Below, piece by piece: positions 51,301-58,785 of a DNA stretch of 64,000 bases (positions are counted from its first letter, which is position 1; each line of letters begins with the position of its first letter). The position numbers and the translations under genes were made by a program. Origin of the DNA: Elusimicrobiota bacterium (GTDB lineage Bacteria > Elusimicrobiota > Elusimicrobia > UBA1565 > JACRDR01); assembly GCA_016194745.1 (NCBI GenBank), contig JACQBA010000008.1, positions 1-64,000 on the forward strand, written 5' to 3'. Below the pieces are notes generated by a model. That model searched no databases and was not told the origin of the DNA. It worked only from the letters and a program-made list of their open reading frames with translations.

Positions 51301-53839
51301 CAAAGGCATCGAGCTGATCGGGGAGACCGTCACCAATCCGGTCGTGATCGGCACAATGTACCTCGGCAGCGCGGTCACGACGCTCAACGCGGTGACGGCG
51401 GGCTTGAGGACCGCGCCCCGCTGGGTCGCCATCGGCAGCCGGCTCACGTTCGGCACCGAACGCCTAGCGAGCCTGACGAAAGGCGCCCACTGGGCGGCGT
51501 CGCGCACCCTCTACGGCAGCTTCGCTTTCGGCGCCGCGGACAGCTCCTTCAAGCTCGCCGACGCCTTTCTCGAGAGACCTGGCGAGGCATGGAGCCACGC
51601 CGCGAGCGTCACGGTCGACGCGGGATTTCTCCTCCTCATGGCGAGGTCCGCGGGAGCCCGGACGCGCTCGCTGGAAAGGCCCGAGCCCCCCAGGCGAGCG
51701 CCGGTCGAGCAGGCTCCGTCGCGCGGCGTCGAAACGCAGACGCTCGAGCAGCGCGCGCCCGTCACGCCGGCCGTGACGGAGGCCCGCTCCAACACGGGCG
51801 CTCGCTCCGAGACCGCCCGCGAGACACCCGCGGAGAGCCCGGCGGAGACTCCAACCGTCTCCGCCGAGCAGGTGACGGCGAGGTCCCGCTTCATGGCGCG
51901 GCTGCGCTCGGCGAGCGATCTTGTCGCGAGCGTGATGCGGCCGAAGCCGGCCTCGGTCGCCCCGGCGGCGGATGCCGTGGGCGCGGGCACGCCAAATGCG
52001 AACGCCACAGCTTCCGCGCAGCCGGCCGCCCAGCAAGCGCCGACCAATGGCGCCGTGCAGCCGGCCAATGGTGCGGCGCAGCCGACGACCGGAGGAGCGC
52101 CCACCGGGGGACAGACCGGGCAGACCGTCACCAACGTCCAAGCCGACACCGGCACCGGCCAGCGGCAGCGCGCGGTAGATCCGGACGCGCGCGTCCCCAA
52201 CGCGCCGCAATCGGCGAACCTGGCCTCGCCGTCCGGCCTTTGGTCCGCTATCGATTCGATCCGCACGGGCGCTTCGACGTTCGCCGGGAGAGTGTTTCGG
52301 ATCAGCCCCGCCGAAGCGGCGCCCGGGCCGTTCGAGATGAGAGGGCGCACCCTCTCGGTGGAGATGCCGGGCGAGACTCGCCCAATCATAGAGAACAGCG
52401 CGTCCACCGGAGAGCCCGCGCGCCTAAGAGCTCCGCAAACCGAGATCACCGGCGGAGCGCAGCCGGTACGCCTGGCGCAGGCTGCGCCGCTGCTGGAGCC
52501 CGGAGGCAGGCCGTCCGTCGGCTTCCTCGGATCCTTCTTCCGGCGTCCCGTCCGACGAGTCGCCGAGCGGCCTGCCGCGGAGGCCGAGCCTTCGGACGCG
52601 CGCCGCGGCGAGCAAGAACGCCCCGCGAGTCCGGAGCCCGCCGACGCGCGCCGCGGCGCGCGTCCCGAGGAGACCCGAGACGCGGACCGCGTGGCGGAGA
52701 GACGTCCGCCCGCCGTCGAGGAACGAGCCGCGCGCCCCGAGGAGACGGCGAACCGCGAGAGAGCGCCGCAAGTCCGCGCGACGCCCGAGCGAGACGCTCG
52801 GCCGAGAGCCCGCCTCGACACGCGCCCGGTCAAGTCCGAGCGCAATCACCAATACGCGCCGGCCGGATCGTCCCAGGATGCGCGCGCCATTCCCGATCTG
52901 GACATGGGCCCTGAGAAAGAGGAACCCGCCGCGCGTGAGCAGCCGCAGAGTCCGGCGCCAGCGCAGCGGCAGCCGCCGCCGGCCTCGCCGCCGCTCGAGC
53001 CCGTGACCTCGGAATCTCCTCCGCCCCAGGACCCGCCCGCCGACCCGCCCGCGACGTCGCCGCCGGCCGGGCGCAAGCCGCCCACGATCCCCGGCTTCGA
53101 TCTCAAACGCACGTTCTCCGGCGACGGCATCTCGGCCGCCGGCAGCGGAAGCGGAGGCGGAGGAGGCGGTGGCGGAGGAGGCGGCGGGGGAGGCAAGGGC
53201 GGCGGCAACGACGGGGGCGGAGGAGGCGGCTCGCCGCGAGACACAGCGTCGGCGTCCCATGGCGGCGGCGGCGAAGGGCCGCACGCGGCGCAACAGCAGC
53301 CCGCCCGCGCTCCCGGCGCTCCGGCAAGCGCCGACGCGGACAGCCCCCGCAAGAAGCCCTTCGATACCGCGAATTCCGGAAGCGGTCCGGACGTTCGGGC
53401 CGGCGTCGCGTCGGCCCCGCGAACCCCGGAAGCACCCGCGGCCCAACCGGCCTACGCGATGAACATTCTCGGGCCCTCCTACGGGCCGGGAATTCCCGAG
53501 CTGTGGCCGTTCAATCCGCACGCGCCGAGCGCGAGCGCGTCGGCCGCGATCCCCCGCGAGACGCGCAGGCCCCTGTCCGACGCGCCGCGCCTCAAGACCG
53601 CGACGACCAGCCACGCCGCGAGACCCGCTCCGGCCGAGGAGGAGGCGCCCCTCATGCTCCTTCCTCCGTCCCAGCACTTGCTGACGGGACGCTTGGGCCC
53701 GCTTGAGCGCAGCGATCCGCAAGCCAAGGATTCGATGCGCCAGGCGCTGCTCGCGCTCGTCGTGGCTTCGCTCGTCTTCCTCCTCTATTTTTCGCCGCTG
53801 CCGTACATCATCACGGGCCGCCGCGGCCGTCTCGGCTAG
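48356..53839 (+). CDS. 1827-residue exported protein with polyglycine and C-terminal anchor
   Basis: A signal peptide (FLAFLLIAVAHPASA-Q) is followed by helical regions (20-330), a beta-rich region with repeated turns (380-560, e.g. GKKIVDNLLDTARKLTVITE), and a second structured part (700-1080) with several weakly hydrophobic stretches. From about 1090 to 1780 it is disordered: Ala/Pro/Arg/Glu-rich, with a Gly-rich run at about 1595-1626. The C-terminus has one helix (LLALVVASLVFLLYFSPLPYII) and then TGRRGRLG, like a sorting or anchor tail. No enzyme domain is recognised. TAATAC ends 8 nt before the ATG. Confidence 0.8.
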   Translation: MAREGPAFLAFLLIAVAHPASAQRFAVSPESQFQSALGESIRRELQSILDKIETVEPGPALDDLQRRYMEVIAVKNSMPPGDQEKLQALVQSIDTRSQARNLQAVSPVYAASIEALRAKMESHHDPRRREEFRRVVSQVGEAAGDPQMRARAFDNMRALFGDDPAAQAQVDAAQASLRARASGPDPVIRVDASGRPCIGDACRGLRTTAVPSLDASALGADDSDAVFAMSGEPFNGLDLRSRRAKFDEERARKLIMLASDGARALERAGESPAQYLTPASRDARLQQLYRRLLTEHGHTGDPKDEADRQKRFELIIERHPHLARYLAHLGLYQLYVQAAIHADAPSPEARFDAWELAADPAKLSRASYVELSERGRLFRGLLLLAHDGSSHFEGRAENGETARIDRDTGTGRTMASIESRNAQGQVLRRHTTVVDTATGKKIVDNLLDTARKLTVITEFTDGEPTQVTEIDDGNRRRTVRNLKSNQLIVIEAGGDVRVSQIHGEGPVQHGVVENENVRIQRVNMTNGDVVHVLAGTPDIVKVEERGPAGTAPRVYHDVRLQKLLSGLDGAALDAEAQSLATQILKVLNSRDAERGVPAVAAWLKEVARGARRYKTVALRINPDGELLLSQVDEAGEIRVDRAFLGASSTMLGQSQAALVLRAPYFYTAERILHAVGVDRDGKPLELVEVKQPQGSAPGMKSAPQIDPQNRFQEFLADGSMQRWLVWDHKIPYGHDDDGQAYGRYNPLFYWRENRTIRHVSLAHYSAADGGAWTKLKEQEDLKQKVTNPEAYTSWLGWTANGIWNLPLIGKWGVSGAASGILSAGEWVGGNIFVGGTTAFSHATDTLSQTIVTALGIQGDQKWKDEQALEIAGGYYRTPLLRLFRNEQRYFEQLDPAVKRQLEAEALVQRRKDLRKVLNDDEEINRRMREPVTRDELARALSGHGVGTMGDQLLRKADDLADDYKVLGLVPKSYLMYGAGYTVKGIELIGETVTNPVVIGTMYLGSAVTTLNAVTAGLRTAPRWVAIGSRLTFGTERLASLTKGAHWAASRTLYGSFAFGAADSSFKLADAFLERPGEAWSHAASVTVDAGFLLLMARSAGARTRSLERPEPPRRAPVEQAPSRGVETQTLEQRAPVTPAVTEARSNTGARSETARETPAESPAETPTVSAEQVTARSRFMARLRSASDLVASVMRPKPASVAPAADAVGAGTPNANATASAQPAAQQAPTNGAVQPANGAAQPTTGGAPTGGQTGQTVTNVQADTGTGQRQRAVDPDARVPNAPQSANLASPSGLWSAIDSIRTGASTFAGRVFRISPAEAAPGPFEMRGRTLSVEMPGETRPIIENSASTGEPARLRAPQTEITGGAQPVRLAQAAPLLEPGGRPSVGFLGSFFRRPVRRVAERPAAEAEPSDARRGEQERPASPEPADARRGARPEETRDADRVAERRPPAVEERAARPEETANRERAPQVRATPERDARPRARLDTRPVKSERNHQYAPAGSSQDARAIPDLDMGPEKEEPAAREQPQSPAPAQRQPPPASPPLEPVTSESPPPQDPPADPPATSPPAGRKPPTIPGFDLKRTFSGDGISAAGSGSGGGGGGGGGGGGGGKGGGNDGGGGGGSPRDTASASHGGGGEGPHAAQQQPARAPGAPASADADSPRKKPFDTANSGSGPDVRAGVASAPRTPEAPAAQPAYAMNILGPSYGPGIPELWPFNPHAPSASASAAIPRETRRPLSDAPRLKTATTSHAARPAPAEEEAPLMLLPPSQHLLTGRLGPLERSDPQAKDSMRQALLALVVASLVFLLYFSPLPYIITGRRGRLG

Positions 53840-53881
53840 AGCCGGCTCCCCGCGTCGCGCAAGCAAGGTATAATACGCGCC

Positions 53882-55027
53882 GTGCGGAGCCTCTTGATCG
53901 TCGCGATGGATTACCCGCCGATGCCCTACGGCATCGCGGTGTACAGCTCGCGACTCGCGAAGGCGATCGCCGAGACGGGCGTCGAGGTGACGGTCCTTGC
54001 CCTCGGCGCGAAGGATGCCCGGGCCTTCGACGCGCGGCAGCCGTTTCGGACGGTGCGCACGCCCTCGTTGCCGGTCTTGCGTTACGCGCTCGTGCCACCC
54101 GCATTCGCGTGGCTGGTCCTGAGGAATCGCTATGAGGCCGTCTGGCATACGGTGTGGACCTCGGCTCTCCTCAGTTGGCTCGTTTCCCCTATCCTGCCGT
54201 CGCCGTTTTACGTCAGCGCTCACGCCTCGGAGATCCTCGACGATACGCTCACCTGGCGCCGCCGGCTCAAGTCCTGGCTCAAGCCCGCGAAAATCCGCGC
54301 CCTGCGCGGGGCCGCGGGCCTCTTCGCGCTCAGCCGCTACAGCGCGGAGTGCCTGCGCGGGATGGGACTCGCGGGCGAGCGCGTGCGCGTCGTGACGGGC
54401 GGCGTGGATCCCGGACGATTCACTCCCAGGGACGGCGCGCCGAGGACGGGCCCCCCGCGGCTCGTCACTCTCGCGCGGCTCGACCTGCACAAAGGGCACG
54501 ACCGCGTCCTGGAGGCGATGGCTCTGCTCGCCGCGCGCGGCAGGACGCTGCGCTACGCGATCTGCGGGGAAGGCGACGAGCACGCGAGGCTCGAAGAGAT
54601 GGCGAAGCGCCTTGGCCTCACCGGGGTCGAATTCCTGGGCTGGCAGCCGGACGAACGCCTGCCCGCGCTCCTGCGGGAAAGCGACATCTTCATCATGACC
54701 AGCCGCGAGATGCCCGGCCGCCTCGACCTCATAGAGGGCCTCGGCATCTCGTTCCTCGAAGCCAGCGCCGCGGGACTCCCCGTCATCGGCGGGCGCTCCG
54801 GCGGCGTGCCGGACGCCGTCTTGGACGGCCGGACGGGGCTTCTAGTCGATCCGGACGACCCTCGGGCGATCGCGGCCGCCGTCGAGCGGATTTTGGACGA
54901 GCCGGGACTGGCCGCCCGTCTGGGACGGGAAGGCCGCCGGTTCGCGGAGGAGGAAGTAGCGTGGCCCCGCGTCGCCCGCAAAGTGCTCGACGCCATGTCC
55001 CACGCGCCATCTCACCCTCGGCGTTGA
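53882..55027 (+). CDS. Glycosyltransferase family 4
   Basis: 381 residues from a GTG. Two Rossmann-like halves: N-terminal MDYPPMPYGIAVYSSRLAKA and C-terminal RLVTLARLDLHKGHDRVLEA, with donor-binding GEGDEHARLEE and the E-x7-E motif in IEGLGISFLEASAAGLPVI. GT4 enzymes transfer sugars from nucleotide donors with retention, usually to lipid-linked glycans. TATAAT (53869-53874) ends 7 nt before the GTG and there is no ribosome-binding site, so a leaderless mRNA is likely. No other glycan genes are adjacent. Confidence 0.93.
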   Translation: MRSLLIVAMDYPPMPYGIAVYSSRLAKAIAETGVEVTVLALGAKDARAFDARQPFRTVRTPSLPVLRYALVPPAFAWLVLRNRYEAVWHTVWTSALLSWLVSPILPSPFYVSAHASEILDDTLTWRRRLKSWLKPAKIRALRGAAGLFALSRYSAECLRGMGLAGERVRVVTGGVDPGRFTPRDGAPRTGPPRLVTLARLDLHKGHDRVLEAMALLAARGRTLRYAICGEGDEHARLEEMAKRLGLTGVEFLGWQPDERLPALLRESDIFIMTSREMPGRLDLIEGLGISFLEASAAGLPVIGGRSGGVPDAVLDGRTGLLVDPDDPRAIAAAVERILDEPGLAARLGREGRRFAEEEVAWPRVARKVLDAMSHAPSHPRR

Positions 55028-55052
55028 CAGCCGCCGGGGCCGAGGCTATACT
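55024..55052 (+). promoter_or_regulatory. Consensus sigma-70 promoter
   Basis: -35 TTGACA (55024-55029), 17-bp spacer, -10 TATACT (55047-55052), 17 nt before the ATG at 55070. The -35 lies across the end of the glycosyltransferase gene. Confidence 0.75.
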
Positions 55053-55069
55053 TTTTTTACGCGGGAAAG

Positions 55070-55906
55070 ATGAACGGTCCCACTGCCTCTCCTCTCGTCT
55101 ACGCCGTCCTGATCGCGGTATTGGTATCGGCGGGCGCCACCAAGCTGCAGCGCGCCTTCCTCTATCATCCCGACAGGACGATAGCGGCCGCGCCGAAGGA
55201 TCTTGGTCTCAGCCACCGCAGCGTTTGGTTCTCCACCGTCGACCGCGTCCGCATCCACGCCTGGCTGATCGAGGGAGAGGAGGGCAAGCCGATCATCCTC
55301 TTTTTCCACGACAAGGGGACCAATATCTCCAAGCGGCTGGCGAAAGCCGGCGAGCTTAGTCGCATGGGATATTCCGTATTCCTCTTCGACTACCGGGGAT
55401 TCGGGCTAAGCCAGGGCAATCCCTACGAGCGAGGCACCTACCGCGACGCAGAGGCGGCCTATTTCCATCTGCATCATACGTGGGAGTACGATCCGAGCAG
55501 GATTCTCTTTTACGGGGAGGGTCTCGGCTGCGGCGTGGCGACCGAAATGGCGCTGCGGCACGGGCCCAGCGCTTTGATCCTCGAAGGCCCATTCACGTCC
55601 GTGGCGGACCTGGCTTCCCGCCGCTTCCCTCGGCTGCCTGCGGCGTCCTTCCTAGTCGACCGGTACGCCAACTTGAGGAAGATTCGGCACATCCGATCGC
55701 CGCTCTTGGTGCTCCATAGCCGCGAGGACGAGGACGTCCCATTCGAGATGGGGCGCCGCATCTTCGAGGCCGCGCCCGAGCCGAAGCGCTTCGTCGAGCT
55801 CACGGGGACTCACGAGATGGCGTTCCGCGCGTCGCAAGAGACATATCGCCGAGCGCTCGGACCTTTCCTCTCCATGTCGTCCGCGCGCGCTCTCAATCGC
55901 CCATGA
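55070..55906 (+). CDS. Alpha/beta-hydrolase fold protein lacking the nucleophile serine
   Basis: 278 residues. An N-terminal helix (LVYAVLIAVLVSAGATKLQRAFLYHPD) anchors a fold of the BEM46-like type (FLFDYRGFGLSQGNPYERGTYRD). Asp (SREDEDVPFEMG) and His (GTHEMAF) of the triad are present, but the nucleophile elbow reads GEGLGCG (G151) where GxSxG is normal, and the oxyanion loop reads FFHDKGTN instead of FHGNGGN. The gene is intact and has a consensus promoter, so it is probably a non-enzymatic or altered descendant. It overlaps the next gene by 4 nt. Confidence 0.85.
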   Translation: MNGPTASPLVYAVLIAVLVSAGATKLQRAFLYHPDRTIAAAPKDLGLSHRSVWFSTVDRVRIHAWLIEGEEGKPIILFFHDKGTNISKRLAKAGELSRMGYSVFLFDYRGFGLSQGNPYERGTYRDAEAAYFHLHHTWEYDPSRILFYGEGLGCGVATEMALRHGPSALILEGPFTSVADLASRRFPRLPAASFLVDRYANLRKIRHIRSPLLVLHSREDEDVPFEMGRRIFEAAPEPKRFVELTGTHEMAFRASQETYRRALGPFLSMSSARALNRP

Positions 55907-57042
55907 AGTGCCCGAAGTGCAGCTTCGATATACCCGCCACGAGCAAGGAATGCGTGCTCTGCCGCGAGCCGCTCGCTTCCGTGCCGGCCGCGCCGGAGCC
56001 CGAGTCCGCGGCTCCGCCGACGTTCACGCCGATCCCCGGCGAGGGAGAAGGGTCCGACGTCCCGCGGATGTCCACGCTCGAGGACTTGAAGTCGCCGGGG
56101 ACCAACAAGGCTCCTCCGGTGCCCGCCTTCATGCAGTCCACGCCGCCGCCGCAGAACCTGGATATCCAGGATCCCCGCGCAGGATTTCAAGCGGCGACGC
56201 CGCCCCCGCACTTCGATATGAATGCCCCGGTCGCCACGCCTCTGCCAAGGCCCGTCGCGGAGCTGCAGACGCCGTCGGCGCTCCCCCCGACCACGGCGCG
56301 CTCTTCGGCGATGCGCGGCATCCTCACCGCGCTGGTGCTGGCCGCGCTCTTATGCGTCGGCTACATGCAGTTTGGGAAGGGGATCCCCGAGTGGCTTCCC
56401 GTCGCCGCGAGTCCCGCGCCGGCCATCCAGCTGAAGCCCGGCGGCGGCGCTCTCCCGGCTGCGCCGCGCGATCCGCAAACGCCACTTCCGTCCGAACCCG
56501 CGCCGAAGCCGGCCATCCTCGCGCCGGCTCCGCAGACGGCGGCGCAGGAACCGGCACCCGCTCCTCTGGTTGCGGCGCCCGAGCCCGCCAAGACGGAGCC
56601 CGCGGACGACGAAGGCTCGACTCCGGCGGCTGCGCCCGCGCCGAAGCGCAAGGCGGCCCCGCGCGCGTGGACCTTCGAGGGAAAGATCTACGACCTGATG
56701 ACTCTTCGCGCTGTGGCCTACGCGGAACTCTACTTCGTGGCGGAAGGCGGGGAGACGATCCGCGCCACGAGCGGAGGCTCCGGGCGCTACCGGGTCCGCC
56801 TGCCTCCCGAGCCCGGCGGCTACTCCCTGCAGCTCACGCATCCCGACTACCGCGACGGTTACTTCGACGAGATAACCCCTCCGTACAGCACGTTGGAGCG
56901 CGAGGAGCGCTTGGCGCTGCAAGAAGCGGTCTCTTCCACCCACGCGCCGTGGCGCGGCGACCTCAAGACTAGCGTCCGGCGGGACCTCGTCGTCGCGCCG
57001 ATGATCACGACGCGCTCCTCCGACGGCGCCGCCTCCCCCTGA
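55903..57042 (+). CDS. Zinc-ribbon, membrane, carboxypeptidase-regulatory-like protein
   Basis: 379 residues. The N-terminus is a zinc ribbon (MKCPKCSFDIPATSKECVLC), then a Pro-rich cytoplasmic linker, one membrane helix (GILTALVLAALLCVGYMQF), an Ala/Pro linker, and a C-terminal domain (about 255-350) whose WTFEGKIYDLMTLRAVAYAE to GRYRVRLPPEPGGYSL pattern matches carboxypeptidase-regulatory-like beta sandwiches. It probably senses or scaffolds across the membrane. It is coupled to the hydrolase-like gene by an ATGA overlap. Confidence 0.78.
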   Translation: MKCPKCSFDIPATSKECVLCREPLASVPAAPEPESAAPPTFTPIPGEGEGSDVPRMSTLEDLKSPGTNKAPPVPAFMQSTPPPQNLDIQDPRAGFQAATPPPHFDMNAPVATPLPRPVAELQTPSALPPTTARSSAMRGILTALVLAALLCVGYMQFGKGIPEWLPVAASPAPAIQLKPGGGALPAAPRDPQTPLPSEPAPKPAILAPAPQTAAQEPAPAPLVAAPEPAKTEPADDEGSTPAAAPAPKRKAAPRAWTFEGKIYDLMTLRAVAYAELYFVAEGGETIRATSGGSGRYRVRLPPEPGGYSLQLTHPDYRDGYFDEITPPYSTLEREERLALQEAVSSTHAPWRGDLKTSVRRDLVVAPMITTRSSDGAASP

Positions 57043-57053
57043 TTGCTCCTCGC

Positions 57054-57165
57054 TTGCCAGCCGAACTTCGAAAGTGTATACTCGCACAACTTGACGGACC
57101 CGATTTAGGAAAGCCACCGCCCCACGAACCATACGACAACATGCAGGTGGCTTTCTGCTTTTCCG
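57054..57165 (+). ncRNA. Candidate small RNA or leader with terminator hairpin
   Basis: A near-consensus promoter, -35 TTGCCA (57054-57059), 17 bp, -10 TATACT (57077-57082), is followed by no ORF. About 20 nt after the expected transcription start comes a hairpin: GAAAGCCACC (57109-57118) pairs with GGTGGCTTTC (57146-57155) around a 27-nt loop, then TGCTTTTCC. The transcript would be about 75-80 nt, about 57089-57165. It may be a small RNA, an attenuated leader of the gene at 57280, or only the promoter of that gene. No known RNA family is recognised. Confidence 0.4.
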
Positions 57166-57279
57166 GCCACTCCACTTGATCGGCTGAAAGTCCCACCTCA
57201 GGCGGGGCCAAAGACCACGACGCACACGGGTCGATCACCGCACCTCCTTCGACGCGGGCATGACGTACAATGGCGGCGC

Positions 57280-57801
57280 ATGAAGAGACTCCTTCTCCCG
57301 ATGGCCGCGCTAGCCTCGCTGAGCGCATCCGCCCAGCGCGTGCCGGAGATCCGCCTTCAACTCTTGCCCGTGGGTTTGGCCGCGCCGATGGCTCTGGCAA
57401 CTCCGCTCGGCACGGCTCCTCTATCGGGCCTGTCGACTCTGGAACTCGGCCGGATCGACGCCATAGCCTCTGTGCGCGGCCTCGCCGGCGCGGGGGCGAC
57501 CCTTGAGGCGCGGCCGCTCGCTGCCGGCCCAGTTGCGCATGCGGGAATCCGGTCCCGTTACGGGGACGAGAAACCCTCGGGCGCCCAGATCATCGTGCTC
57601 GCCGATTGGGTCCGCGCGCGCACGCTGGCGCTGAGGGCCAAGCGTCCCGCCGGCACGGCCGGCTCTCCCCGGCGAGAGGTCCGCTTCGATGGCGAGGAAA
57701 GTCTGCGGCTTCCTCCGGCATATGACGGCATTTTTTGGGACGACGGCCCCTCCGACAAGCCCCACTGGCCCCGCGGCCCGCATCGCCCCGCCTCCAAGTA
57801 G
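57280..57801 (+). CDS. Small secreted hypothetical protein
   Basis: 173 residues with a signal peptide (MKRLLLPMAALASLSASA-Q). The mature part is Ala/Leu/Pro/Arg-rich, then has IIVLADWVRARTLALRAKR and a Pro/His-rich end (PSDKPHWPRGPHRPASK). No cysteines and no known family. TACAAT (57266-57271) ends 8 nt before the ATG, again a leaderless layout. Confidence 0.55.
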   Translation: MKRLLLPMAALASLSASAQRVPEIRLQLLPVGLAAPMALATPLGTAPLSGLSTLELGRIDAIASVRGLAGAGATLEARPLAAGPVAHAGIRSRYGDEKPSGAQIIVLADWVRARTLALRAKRPAGTAGSPRREVRFDGEESLRLPPAYDGIFWDDGPSDKPHWPRGPHRPASK

Positions 57802-57854
57802 CCGCGCCGGGCGCCCGGCCGGGCTTGCGCCCTTGAATTGATATAATCCGCCGC

Positions 57855-58769
57855 GTGAAAGGCTTCGGGTCGGGACAGATCATGTTCTACCGCTCGATGG
57901 CGAACGCGGCGGAATCAGGGCTCCACCCCGGCCGTGCTCTAGAGATCCTCGTGTCCGGAAGCCCCCAGATTTCCAAGGACGATCTGCGCGGCATGCTCGA
58001 TCGCGTCAACTCGGGGCAACCCGTGTCCGAAGCGATCCGCGCCTATCCCGGGACTTTCGAGGCGTGGCAGTCCGACATCCTGGCCGTGGGCGAGGAGACC
58101 GGCCGCGTCGACGCGATGTTTAAGCTCATCGCGGACCTGCTAGAGCAGAGGCGGACCCTCATTCGAGGCGTGCTCTCCGGTTTGGCGTACCCGCTGTTCA
58201 TCTTGCACGTAGCGCCCCTCCTCGTCTTCGCCTTCAAAGCCCTGACCGACGGCGCGCTCGCGTACGCCGCGGCGGTCCTCGGCTTTCTGCTGTGGTTCTA
58301 CATCCCGGCCGCCGTTCTCGTGCAAGCGGTGCGTCTGGACTTGATCTCCCTCGCATCGCTGCCGGTGTTCTCGTCGTTTCCGAAAGCGCAGTTCTGCATG
58401 TTCCTTTCCATGCTGATTCGCGCGGGCGTCTCCATCCACCGCGCCCTGCCGCTCGCCGCGCGCGCCTCCGGAATTCCCATGCCGATCGACATGCTCATCG
58501 AGCGCGGCTTGACGACGACCCTGCGCAGCTTCGGCGTGTTCTCCGAGGAGGAACTGGGCATCATCCAGGTGGCCGAGGCGTCGGGCAAGCTGGACGATAG
58601 CCTTTCCCGCATTTCGGTGCAGCGAACGGAGAAATGGCAGGGAGCGATCCGCTCGGCGACGACGCTCGCGCCCCCGGTGATCTTCCTGGTAGTCGCGCTC
58701 GTGATCGGGATGAAGATCGCGTCGTTCTGGAAGGGCTACTTCAACACCCTCAATCAGTTCATGCGCTAA
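57855..58769 (+). CDS. Compact GspF/PilC-type inner-membrane platform protein
   Basis: 304 residues from a GTG, about 100 shorter than usual GspF/PilC. Two T2SS-F units are seen: about 8-95 (FYRSMANAAESGLHPGRALE, with LAVGEETGRVDAMFKLIADL) and about 175-260 (FCMFLSMLIRAGVSIHRALP, with IIQVAEASGKLDDSLSRIS), each followed by membrane helices (GLAYPLFILHVAPLLVFAF; APPVIFLVVALVIGMKIAS). It would be the membrane base that couples an assembly ATPase to pilin. GAATTGATATAAT (57835-57847) ends 7 nt before the GTG, so leaderless. Confidence 0.9.
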   Translation: MKGFGSGQIMFYRSMANAAESGLHPGRALEILVSGSPQISKDDLRGMLDRVNSGQPVSEAIRAYPGTFEAWQSDILAVGEETGRVDAMFKLIADLLEQRRTLIRGVLSGLAYPLFILHVAPLLVFAFKALTDGALAYAAAVLGFLLWFYIPAAVLVQAVRLDLISLASLPVFSSFPKAQFCMFLSMLIRAGVSIHRALPLAARASGIPMPIDMLIERGLTTTLRSFGVFSEEELGIIQVAEASGKLDDSLSRISVQRTEKWQGAIRSATTLAPPVIFLVVALVIGMKIASFWKGYFNTLNQFMR

Positions 58770-58785
58770 GGCGCCCGACGCGCGA

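Noticed and set aside
53140..53235. Polyglycine-coding stretch as a frameshift or tandem DNA repeat
   Set aside because: The frame is open throughout and the codons are mixed GGC/GGA/GGG, so it is a normal low-complexity protein segment, not an assembly error or microsatellite.
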